Assembly: GCA_022376465.1 (NCBI GenBank)
Contig: JACDTU010000008.1
Span: 992,001-1,056,000, forward strand
Source: Cubamyces lactineus
Taxonomy: Eukaryota; Basidiomycota; Agaricomycetes; Polyporales; Polyporaceae
DNA: 64,000 nt
Direction of reading: 5' to 3'
The notes beneath the pieces were generated by a model. The model ran no database searches. It was not told the DNA's origin and saw only the letters and a program-made list of their open reading frames with translations. A program made the position numbers and the translations under genes. Positions 47,370 through 56,372 of this stretch are shown piece by piece (the first letter of the stretch is position 1; the number at the start of each line of letters is the position of its first letter).

Positions 47370-49345
47370 CCTATACATCTGTAGAGCCAAAACCGAAGAT
47401 ATTGAGGGCCATGCGGCGCTGCGATGATGGTGGAATAGAAGTAAGGCATCTCTAAAAAGTTGAGCATGACGGACTGGAACTGACAAATTACCCCAAGCCG
47501 CCGTGTTCCTTCTACGATGCCAGGCAAGGGTATGAGCATAGAACCAATATCAATCTAGGCTCAATGGCAATGGACGACGTTGTGATGGCGGAGGTCTGGG
47601 TGAGTAGGGAATACTTACTGGATAGCTCAGTTCGTCCTTCAGATTGCGGCATACCATTTATACTAAACGAAGTATCCATCTTGGCGAGGGAGCCCTCGGA
47701 TGGTGTAGCGGGTAGCGGTGGCTCTTGAGGCACATAGTCCCGGGCTGAGCGTATCATAGAGCATTTCCTATACACGGGATATCACAATTAGCTCTTCTGT
47801 ATACATCTGAGAAGTGAGATTAGCCCCTAGTAGCTTAGACCACTCTTAGACCGCGCTCTGATTGTTCCGTGCGCGGACTAATGGAGCTTGGTTCTCGTCA
47901 GAGTAGGTTCTGTGAGCCTTATTGAGAACGTAACAGCCCTAAAACAACTTTTATTATGCCATGCAATACATAGGCCTATGCCAAAAACCCTATCATAACA
48001 CAACTGTGACCGCCGAATCCTCGGTCAGGGATCGCGTGAGGGCTCGTGCGTGCGGTTAGGTGAATACAGGCGTCCTCCGGTGAGGGTTTGAAACGAGCCG
48101 CTCGACCGCGGGGAAGACGTCTCTGTATGTCATTGGTCAAACCCGGAGCGCGTACATGGCGAATAGAAACGAAGGGTTAAGTACAAAGCGATAGGGAGGG
48201 AAGATGGGAGATCTAAAAGTGCGCTCTGGCAGCGACGAGGAGAAAAGCGAAGCGCCTTGTCAGCATTGCTGAGCCTTGCGCGCGGGCAACAGCTCGCGAA
48301 ACTCACCTGGCAGGGATGAGGAGAAAAGCACGCTGTGCAATTCTCGTCGGCCAGGCAAGAAAACACTGTGTGCCGCGGATGCTCTGCAAAAGGCCCCAAG
48401 TCTTCGGGGTCGGCACTGACAAATGCGATTGCGCGCACTTCGCTGCCGAGCGCGGCGCGATACAATAGTCCCTCCGTTTAGACTTGCATAAACTCCCTTT
48501 AAACTCGAACTACTCAGCGCTTTGGTGCTAACTTTCGCTCACCCAGTATCGCGGAGCGTGCGAGCGATCACCTGGCGTAGTCTTCTAACCTACATATTTA
48601 ACCGCGCACCTCGCGCACCTTTCTGGGCCACGGACAGTGAGTGCGTAGACCTGCAGACAAAGACATCCCGTCCGCGCTGCCGGCACGTCGCTGAGCAGAG
48701 CAGCAGGGTATGTGGCTCATCTTCGACAGCGCCAGCGGTCTTGCAGAAGCGGCAGATGAGCCACACGCAGGGGATCAGCCAGGACGAGGGTGCGCGAGGC
48801 AGCCGTTCTAAGGCAAATGAGTGTTAGAAGAACACGAGTATCGAATGGCTACCCTTTGTCGCTGACGATCCAACTCCAGGTACTCCCGGAACGTGCTCAT
48901 AGACTTCAGTGAGGGCGTGCGCCGTGGTATGTGGGGACCTAGTTGTTAGCTATGTGTTGCTGCAGTACTGGCAGCCGTTGCGACTTCCGTTAGCAGTCGC
49001 AGAGGTAGGAATGGCCATATTCCTGTTTGACGCTCGATGCCTTTACGCGCGCGTCCTGAGAGCATTGACGCTCATTGTAACGGACGGAGTGGATGTCACA
49101 AGGGACTTTGTTTGCACGGGCTTATGGAGCTCTAACGTCTTCAATTTAGGTTTTGCGAGCATTACAGAGACCATAGTAACTATTATAGCACCTCTACAAT
49201 ACCATGGAATGCGCCCGCCTATGCCAAAAACCCCGTGACAACACGACCGTGACCGTTCCGTTGGGCGCTTTGGCATCTCTGGTGGGAGGTGCGTAGGCGC
49301 GCTGCCGTGAGTGTCTTGTCTGTGGCTTGTAACATTCGTAACGGC
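47370..49345. other. Intergenic, with two diverged repeat copies
   Basis: About 2 kb. A segment at about 47905-48012 resembles one at about 49145-49255; the best part is CCTATGCCAAAAACCC followed by a partly matching 20 nt. A minus-strand open stretch at 47765-47615 (with RDYVPQEPPLPATPSEG) might be an exon of an unrecognised gene. Nothing else was supported. Confidence 0.4.
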
Positions 49346-49884
49346 TGTTACGAATGTACAATAGGTATTGCGACGTCTCGACGAACTGGTAACGGTTTCT
49401 AGTACTTACTCTGTACGATACAAGTATGGTAGGCTCTGGGACTCCAGCTACGATTGTATATGGCGGATTCTATGGAACAGTCTCGTATTATCTAGGACTT
49501 TCCATGCACAGTTACTTCTGCACAGTGCACAGTCGCTTCCGCGCAGTGCACAGCGCTTCTGCACAGTACACAGCAGCACTGCCACAGTGTTACTAGGTTC
49601 GACTAGCGCTGACTACTATGCACCAGAAAGTCCTTGTATACGCTAGAACGTTCCGTCTATAGGCTGGTATACATGTATATAAGAGGCGACGCCATAGAGC
49701 GACCCTCAGCTTTCAGTCTCTTCGCGAAATACGACTTTGGTTGCTCGTTAACTCGCTTTCAACTGCAAATACTACTACGCGCTTATCTTCGACAAGCTAG
49801 GGCTAGTAGCTGAATAGATACAAGCTCTCTATTCATTGACGTCTTAAGGCTTGATAGTTTAGAGTCACGCTCGAAAGCGTAACA
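49346..49884 (+). repeat. 5' LTR of element 2
   Basis: Starts TGTTACGAATG and ends AAAGCGTAACA. It reads the same as the 3' LTR wherever I compared them. U3 holds clustered GCACAGTGCACAG-type repeats at about 49507-49580. TATATAAG is at 49676-49683. Confidence 0.95.
49676..49719 (+). promoter_or_regulatory. TATA box and inferred RNA start, element 2
   Basis: TATATAAG (49676-49683) lies 32 nt before AGCTTTCAGTCT (49708-49719). That 12-mer is the exact complement of the primer-binding site, which in self-priming elements pairs with the 5' end of the RNA. The RNA start is therefore placed at about 49708. Confidence 0.65.
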
Positions 49885-49886
49885 TT

Positions 49887-49898
49887 AGACTGAAAGCT
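49887..49898 (+). other. Self-complementary primer-binding site, element 2
   Basis: AGACTGAAAGCT begins 2 nt after the 5' LTR and pairs over all 12 bases with 49708-49719. No host tRNA match is needed to explain it. Confidence 0.7.
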
Positions 49899-49917
49899 TT
49901 AACCCTCCACTTGTTAA

Positions 49918-50784
49918 AAGTGCAGAGGCCTACGTCGGAAGACAACGACTACGAAACGCATCAGAACTCTCTTGCTCGTAACGTACAGAGAGACGATAGT
50001 CAATACGGAGGGAACTACACAACCCCCATTGCGACAATCACCCAGGGTACTAGGCGGAAGGAACAAAACACTGCCGAGCTTACCACCACTCGCGATCCCG
50101 GAGAATATAGTTGCTCTCCCAAGATCGCCAGGAGGATCCCCATTCCCCTTGATAAGAGGTTTTAGCTCGACAATCCCTTACGTAGAAAGTACCAGTTCGA
50201 CATCGTCGGGTCGGAGCACTCGAGTATCGGAACAAGAACCCGCGTTTCAGAGAACAGACGAGTGGAGAGAATATAGGAATTCTCTGGCCATTCAGGCGGA
50301 ATCAGGAGTAGCAATAGGCGTACCCATTCCAACCCGAGCGAGTCCAGGAACGGATAGTTCGGATCGATCGACTCCAGAAACTAGTGTTGAAGAAGCATCC
50401 TCAACGGCAGGGATATTCTATCGGAGAACACAGCTTCCGGTGCACGCGATCGATACACTTCGAGTTATAGCAGATAACTTGGAAGTACTAGGACAGGAAG
50501 ACTTCACGAGGAGATATCACGCGACTCTCGAACGAGCCCATCGATACATAACTCAGGTCATCCAGACACTCGAATTTATTCCAAGACAAGCTGTTACGCC
50601 TCCAACGAGGGTACGGAACTTTGCGGGATATCTTCAGAACCAGATTGACTACCTGCGAGCAAAGGTCCTCAATCCGGAGAACTACGCAGATATAGACCTC
50701 GAAGAAAATCTTAGGAAATTTCGTAGTTGCCTCCGAGCTAGGGAACTACATCAGGCTTTCCTACGACAAGCACAACGTGTATGA
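49918..50784 (+). CDS. ATG-less ORF before gag (ORF0), element 2
   Basis: The frame is open for 288 codons after TAA at 49915-49917 and ends with TGA overlapping the gag ATG as ATGA (50781-50784). It has no Met codon, and there is no ATG in any frame from 49708 to 50780. The C-terminal two thirds look like a folded helical protein (AIDTLRVIADNLEVLGQEDF, RNFAGYLQNQIDYLRAKVLN). No family was recognised. Translation would need a near-cognate start; several ACG codons and a TTG occur early. It could instead be a coding relic fused to Gag in other elements. Confidence 0.5.
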   Translation, partial: KCRGLRRKTTTTKRIRTLLLVTYRETIVNTEGTTQPPLRQSPRVLGGRNKTLPSLPPLAIPENIVALPRSPGGSPFPLIRGFSSTIPYVESTSSTSSGRSTRVSEQEPAFQRTDEWREYRNSLAIQAESGVAIGVPIPTRASPGTDSSDRSTPETSVEEASSTAGIFYRRTQLPVHAIDTLRVIADNLEVLGQEDFTRRYHATLERAHRYITQVIQTLEFIPRQAVTPPTRVRNFAGYLQNQIDYLRAKVLNPENYADIDLEENLRKFRSCLRARELHQAFLRQAQRV

Positions 50785-52655
50785 GTTCAGCTGAACCATA
50801 TAGTTGTTCAAGATTATATCATCTCTACAACTCCGACAAAGCTCGGGACGTATACTATCGAGAAAGCGTAGACAAGTGGAATTTTTGCACCAACGAAAGG
50901 TGTCCACTTCGGTACAACACTAAGGAGGTTCCAAACGTCAAGCACGCATCGGCTTTAATCCTAACACACTCTTCACAAGAGCGGGATATTACTAACACCC
51001 ACGGACGACAACCCGCGTTAGTCAAGAAGCCACTACTTGCTGGAAAAGCTACTGGGCGGATTAATAGTCCGAGAGTTGTGTCAGGATCGTTTCCGACTTC
51101 AAGAGTAGGAACCCCAAAACCTCAAGAATCCGAATCACCTAAGGAATCAGGTCCATCCTTCAAGGAGAAAGGAAAGGAGACCGAACCGCCTAAGGTAGAG
51201 GACTCGGACAAGGAGGACGAGACTTTTCGGACGACGGTCGAAGCGCCTGAACCGAAAATCGAAGAAACTATTCGGATTAAGGTCGTAGTACCTGCACCGA
51301 AAACAGAAGACACTCGGGTCGAGGCAGAAACACCTGAACCGAGAGAAGAGCATATTCAGACAGAGGTCGAGGAGACTAAATCTGAATTGGAGTATACTGG
51401 TCGCAGCGCAACCCCAGAATTTGTACGAAAATCAGTACCATCGTACATGTCGGGAACAGCGACAGGAGAGTCCATTTCTGGAGCCCATAGATATGCGTTC
51501 ACTCCGCAAGGGCAAGGCTCAGAAGGAGAAAGATACGGGTCTTTATCAAGTGGACCAGCCCCTCGGGCAACGGCAATTTCTGGAGGAGTTATCAATCCTT
51601 CTGGAGGTGGAGGAGGAGGCGGACCAGGTAGGCCCGGAGGTCGGCCTGACCCTGAGCCTTCAGATCCCTACTCCCCAGGAGGAGGACCACCAGGACCAGA
51701 CCCAGACCCGGAACCGCAAGAAGCTCCAGGAAATGCGCCGCAAGGACACGGAAAGGGCAAGATCAAGGACCCTGAGGTCTTCAACGGAGACCGAGACAAA
51801 ACCAGGTCCTTCCTCAATCAACTGTTCCTGTTGTTCACGGCGCGACCCCACGACTTCGTTAATGATTACACGAAGGTGGCGACGGCCCTATCCTTCATGG
51901 AAGGGGACAATATAAACTACTGGAAGGACATCACAATTCAGCGAGCTGAAGAGGAAATTAGACCGGGAGTCTATCGAGGATTTGACTCTTGGCCGGTCTT
52001 CAAGAGGAATTTCCTGCTCGCATTTGCCCCAGTAGACGAGGTGGATGACTCTATGGTTAATCTCACGACGATACAGCTCAAGGACTACTCTTCAGTCGAT
52101 GAGTTCAATGCGAGGTTCATGGATCTAGCTCTTAAGGGAAAAATTCTGGACCCAGCAGCGCAACTGGCCCTGTACAGGAATGCGCTTCCAGAATATTTAC
52201 TGAAGAAGATATCCATGTCGTACCCTCCGCCGACGACCATTGAAGAGTGGATGACTAGGACTAAGGAGATCGACCATAGCTATCACCTTACGGAGAAGAT
52301 TTTGGCTAATCGCAGAGGACGCAAGGCCAAAACCTTGAAGACTAAGAAGAATGTCAAGACGGTTAATATCGAGGACGACTCGCTCGATATTAACAAGCTC
52401 TCTGTCAAGGAGAGACAGGAGCTGCAAGACAAGGGACTATGTTTCCGGTGCAGGAAGCCGGGACATATTTCCAGAGACTGTCCTTCTAAACCTAAGAAGC
52501 CCGGCAAACCCGTCAGTCGGAAGGTACGACAGGTTACCGACGAGGACTTAGAGGACGAGTCTGAGGAGATCTCAGACGAAGAGGACGACGAGGACGAAGA
52601 GGACAATATTTCTATTAACGCACTCAGGGCTACAGATTTTGAGACGGGTTTTTAG
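50781..52655 (+). CDS. gag: Gag polyprotein, element 2
   Basis: 624 residues, beginning at the first ATG of the inferred transcript. The first 350 residues are hydrophilic, rich in E, K and P, then Gly/Pro-rich. The retrotransposon Gag core spans about residues 335-520 (PEVFNGDRDKTRSFLNQLFL, VDEFNARFMDLALKG). It is followed by a CCHC knuckle (CFRCRKPGHISRDC) and a very acidic end. It ends GGT TTT TAG at a slippery site. It is much longer than the 333-residue Gag of element 1, mainly by the N-terminal extension. Confidence 0.93.
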   Translation: MSSAEPYSCSRLYHLYNSDKARDVYYRESVDKWNFCTNERCPLRYNTKEVPNVKHASALILTHSSQERDITNTHGRQPALVKKPLLAGKATGRINSPRVVSGSFPTSRVGTPKPQESESPKESGPSFKEKGKETEPPKVEDSDKEDETFRTTVEAPEPKIEETIRIKVVVPAPKTEDTRVEAETPEPREEHIQTEVEETKSELEYTGRSATPEFVRKSVPSYMSGTATGESISGAHRYAFTPQGQGSEGERYGSLSSGPAPRATAISGGVINPSGGGGGGGPGRPGGRPDPEPSDPYSPGGGPPGPDPDPEPQEAPGNAPQGHGKGKIKDPEVFNGDRDKTRSFLNQLFLLFTARPHDFVNDYTKVATALSFMEGDNINYWKDITIQRAEEEIRPGVYRGFDSWPVFKRNFLLAFAPVDEVDDSMVNLTTIQLKDYSSVDEFNARFMDLALKGKILDPAAQLALYRNALPEYLLKKISMSYPPPTTIEEWMTRTKEIDHSYHLTEKILANRRGRKAKTLKTKKNVKTVNIEDDSLDINKLSVKERQELQDKGLCFRCRKPGHISRDCPSKPKKPGKPVSRKVRQVTDEDLEDESEEISDEEDDEDEEDNISINALRATDFETGF

Positions 52656-55600
52656 GCAGGCAAGCAGACACGACGCCTGACTTGCCCAAGGAACTGCATG
52701 TAACTATTGTAACCAATACAGAGCGGAGACGCAGTGCTCTGCTGATACCCGGTTACATGCAGGTTCAGGACAAAGCCGTCGAAATCAAGGGGCTCATCGA
52801 CACTGGTGCGGATGCCGTGATCGTCAATAAAAAGATTGTGGACAAGTACAATCTTCCGACAGTCAGACTACCGAAGACTCTGACTTTCCGGAACGCGGAC
52901 GATAGCGTTAATAGCATGGGAACCATTACCCATCGGGTGGAGGGGACATTTAATCTACACGGGAAGAAGCTCCCAACAAATTGGTATGTGGCCGACATTG
53001 GGCGGGACGATGTCTTATTCGGCATGCCATGGATCCGCAAGTACAATCCTAATATCGACTGGGAAAGTGGACGCATTACTTTCAAGTCGGATATTATCAA
53101 GAAGCAGCAGCAGATCCATAAATACCAATGCGAGCACGACCCACCCGAAGGGATGCTGTGGAATTTCCCAGTAAAACCTCTAAATCAAGATCTGGTCGTA
53201 TCGTTCGTACGTGCTATACCGGACGAGGACGACGCAGACCCAGACTCCGAAAGGCTTACATTTAATCCTTCGAGGGCCATCGAGCTATGGTACCGCAAGA
53301 AGAAAATCCGAAAGATTAATAAGTCTACGGAGATCGCTATAGCAGCGAAGAAAGACCAGAAGGAGAAGACCTTGGACGAAATCCTACCTGATTTTGTAAA
53401 GGACTATCGACAGGTCTTTGAGAAAAAGGCAGCAAGTAGATTTCCGCCCTCGAGACCATGGGACCATGCTATCGAATTCAAGAAGGACTTCGACCATCAT
53501 ACCAAGGGGTCTTGGAGGAAAATCTACCCTCTGACCTATACGGAACGTATAGAACTCGACAAATTCATTGCGGAGAACCTCGAGAAGGGCTACATTCGAA
53601 AATCCAAGTCTCCACTAGCCTCGCCATTTTTCTTTGTCACCAAGAAGGATGGGAGTCTTCGACCTGTTCAAGACTACAGGGCTCTTAACGAGGGGACTAT
53701 CAAAAACGCATATCCCTTGCCGCTCATCAGCGACATCATTGACCGGCTGAAAGGGGCCACAATATTCACCAAGCTCGACGTGCGAGCAGGGTACAATAAT
53801 GTTCGCATCAAAGAGGGTGATGAGTGGAAAGCTGCGTTTATAACACCCAGCGGATTGTTCGAACCGACAGTCATGTTTTTTGGTTTGTGCAACGCACCGG
53901 CCACATTCCAGAACATGATGAACGATCTCTTCCGGGACATGCTTCAGGAAGGATGGATGGTCATTTACATGGACGACATCCTGATATTCTCAGACAATGT
54001 CGAGGACCATCACAAACGCACGCGAAGAGCTTTACAGCGACTTCAAGACAGTGATCTATTCCTCAAGGCGGAAAAATGCGAATTCGACAGACAAGAAGTC
54101 GAATTTCTAGGATCAATAATCCGGCCAGGGGTAGTCGCTATGGATCCAGTAAAGCTCAAGGCAATTATCGAGTGGGAACCACCGAAAACAGTCAAGCAGG
54201 TTCAGGCATTCCTAGGGTTCGGTAATTTCTACCGACGGTTCATTCGGGATTATTCAAAGATAGTCCGACCCCTCACGGAATTAACCAAGAAGGACCAGCC
54301 TTTTCTGTGGACCTCTGATTGTCAGAAAGCATTCAATACACTCAAGAAGCGGTTTACTGAAGAACCGATCCTACAAATCCCGGATCCGGAGAAACCATTT
54401 CAGATTGAGTGCGATGCTTCTAAGGTCGCAACAGGTGCTGTACTACGACAGCAAGGAGAGGACGGACTATGGCATCCTTGTGCCTATTTGTCCAAGTCCT
54501 TTACTCCTGCGGAACGGAACTATCAGATTTATGATAGAGAATTGTTAGCCATTGTTCGAGCTCTCGAAGCATGGCGACATTTTTTGCAGGGTTCCCCACA
54601 CCCTACAGAAATCCTATCAGATCACAAAAATCTGACCTACTTCCGTACGGCGCAGAAGTTAAATCGCAGACAGGCGCGATGGCATTTATTCCTCTCGGAG
54701 TTCAACATCGTAATCAAGCACCAGCCCGGAAAATCCCTCACTCAAGCAGACGCCCTTTCTCGGAGATCAGGGCATGACGGGGGGGAAAATGACAACAAGG
54801 ACGTCGTATTACTAGGGCCAGAACTTTTTGCCAAAGCTGTCAACGTTGAGCTACAAGAGCGCATCCGTGATAGCAAGCTACGGGACAACTCGGTAGTAGA
54901 GTACATTACTCTAAAAGGAAAGGCTACCAAACGCCCAGAGTTCGGCAAACCAGAAGATTGGTCCGACGACGACGGAATACTCCTGTACAAGAACAGAGTA
55001 TACGTTCCACCAGATAATCAATTGTATCGTGATATAGTCAAGATGCATCACGACGCACCGATTATGGGACACCCAGGAGTCCAGAAAACCTATGATCTGG
55101 TTAAACGGGAATATATGTGGCCAGGCATGCGGAAATTCATCGCGCAATATGTCAAAGGTTGCGCCGCTTGCCAAACAAGCAAGGTCAATACGCATCCCAT
55201 TAAACCAGGCTTAATTCCCATTCAACACAGTGGGGATACTAGGCCTTTCCGGACAATTACCATGGATTATATCACCGATCTACCAGAATCGGATGGTTTT
55301 AATGCCGTCCAAGTGGTAGTCGACCATGATGTATCCAAAGCAGCGGTATTTTCCCCTTGCACCAAGAATATTACGGCAGAAGGAGCCATGGATATTCTGC
55401 AAAGGGATGTGTATCGCAGATTCGGACTACCTGCGAAGGTCATCTCGGATCGAGGGCCGCAATTCATATCCAAGGCATTCAAAGAACTACACAATAGCCT
55501 CGGAATTGAAACGGCACTCAGCACGGCCTACCATCCTCAGACAGATGGGGAAACGGAGCGAGTAAATCAAGAACTCGACTTAGCACTTCGGCTCTACTGT

Positions 55601-56305
55601 GCTAACAATCCGGAGAACTGGGCCAAACTGCTGCCTCAATTCGAATTCGCGCACAATCAGCGGACACACTCTGTCACGGGAAAATCCCCGTTTGAGCTAC
55701 TCTACGGGTTTCAGCCAGAGGCCGTTGGGACAGTCCGAACCACCCCAAAACATCCAAGTACGGAGCAGAGGCTTCAAAGTCTTCAGGAAGCCAGGGAGAA
55801 TACAATAGCGGCGCATGCGCAGGCCGCCGCAGCTATGTCAAGAAGGCTCCCCGCTGCGCAAGTTCCGCTGAAGCTCGGAGACAAGGTTCTTCTCGATACA
55901 AAGAACCTCAGGCTTCCATATGTCTCCAGGAAGTTGATTCCAAAACGAGTGGGACCGTTCACCATCGTCAAGGTCTTGGGACCGGTTACATTTAAGTTAA
56001 AGCTTCCGGAGAAATGGAAGATACACCCCGTCTTCCACGCAGCGCTACTTACCCCGTACCACACAACTAAGGAGCACGGACCAGACTATGTCCGACCTCC
56101 ACCGATTCCCACTCCTGAATCAACTGAAGGAGAGGAATGGGAGGTAGAAGCAATTCTGAGCCACCGCACTAGAGGTACCCAAAAGCAGTATCTAGTGGCT
56201 TGGAAGGGCTGGCCCGCATCGGAAAATTCTTGGGAACCAGAAAGACATCTCAAGAACGCGCAGTCGATCTTGCGCAACTATAAGAAGAGGCACAAGTTGT
56301 CGTGA
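52643..56305 (+). CDS. pol: Pol polyprotein with chromodomain, element 2
   Basis: About 1,220 codons in the -1 frame relative to gag. The domains in order are an aspartic protease (GLIDTGADAVIVN) and RT (PPSRPWDHAIEFKKDF to VIYMDDILIFS, then VEFLGSII). RNase H follows (FQIECDASKVATGAVLRQ, DRELLAIVRALEAWRHFL). Integrase has an HHCC zinc finger (HPGVQKTYDLVKREYMWPGM, GCAACQTSK) and a D-D-E core (TMDYITDLP, SDRGPQFIS, TDGETERVNQEL). The C-terminal chromodomain is WEVEAILSHRTRG with YLVAWKGWPASENSWEPERH. Chromodomains guide chromovirus integration to marked chromatin. No stop or frameshift interrupts it. Confidence 0.96.
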   Translation, partial: DGFLGRQADTTPDLPKELHVTIVTNTERRRSALLIPGYMQVQDKAVEIKGLIDTGADAVIVNKKIVDKYNLPTVRLPKTLTFRNADDSVNSMGTITHRVEGTFNLHGKKLPTNWYVADIGRDDVLFGMPWIRKYNPNIDWESGRITFKSDIIKKQQQIHKYQCEHDPPEGMLWNFPVKPLNQDLVVSFVRAIPDEDDADPDSERLTFNPSRAIELWYRKKKIRKINKSTEIAIAAKKDQKEKTLDEILPDFVKDYRQVFEKKAASRFPPSRPWDHAIEFKKDFDHHTKGSWRKIYPLTYTERIELDKFIAENLEKGYIRKSKSPLASPFFFVTKKDGSLRPVQDYRALNEGTIKNAYPLPLISDIIDRLKGATIFTKLDVRAGYNNVRIKEGDEWKAAFITPSGLFEPTVMFFGLCNAPATFQNMMNDLFRDMLQEGWMVIYMDDILIFSDNVEDHHKRTRRALQRLQDSDLFLKAEKCEFDRQEVEFLGSIIRPGVVAMDPVKLKAIIEWEPPKTVKQVQAFLGFGNFYRRFIRDYSKIVRPLTELTKKDQPFLWTSDCQKAFNTLKKRFTEEPILQIPDPEKPFQIECDASKVATGAVLRQQGEDGLWHPCAYLSKSFTPAERNYQIYDRELLAIVRALEAWRHFLQGSPHPTEILSDHKNLTYFRTAQKLNRRQARWHLFLSEFNIVIKHQPGKSLTQADALSRRSGHDGGENDNKDVVLLGPELFAKAVNVELQERIRDSKLRDNSVVEYITLKGKATKRPEFGKPEDWSDDDGILLYKNRVYVPPDNQLYRDIVKMHHDAPIMGHPGVQKTYDLVKREYMWPGMRKFIAQYVKGCAACQTSKVNTHPIKPGLIPIQHSGDTRPFRTITMDYITDLPESDGFNAVQVVVDHDVSKAAVFSPCTKNITAEGAMDILQRDVYRRFGLPAKVISDRGPQFISKAFKELHNSLGIETALSTAYHPQTDGETERVNQELDLALRLYCANNPENWAKLLPQFEFAHNQRTHSVTGKSPFELLYGFQPEAVGTVRTTPKHPSTEQRLQSLQEARENTIAAHAQAAAAMSRRLPAAQVPLKLGDKVLLDTKNLRLPYVSRKLIPKRVGPFTIVKVLGPVTFKLKLPEKWKIHPVFHAALLTPYHTTKEHGPDYVRPPPIPTPESTEGEEWEVEAILSHRTRGTQKQYLVAWKGWPASENSWEPERHLKNAQSILRNYKKRHKLS
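52646..52686 (+). promoter_or_regulatory. -1 frameshift site GGGTTTT with downstream hairpin, element 2
   Basis: Heptamer G GGT TTT (52646-52652) directly precedes the gag TAG. Six bases later GGCAAG (52659-52664) can pair with CTTGCC (52681-52686). The pol frame is -1 and open from 52643, so a slip yields a Gag-Pol fusion. Confidence 0.65.
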
Positions 56306-56372
56306 AGGACTCAACCCACTCCTCACCCAATATCTCTTCGAATTTTCTGAACAAATTTCTCCTCTATTCACT

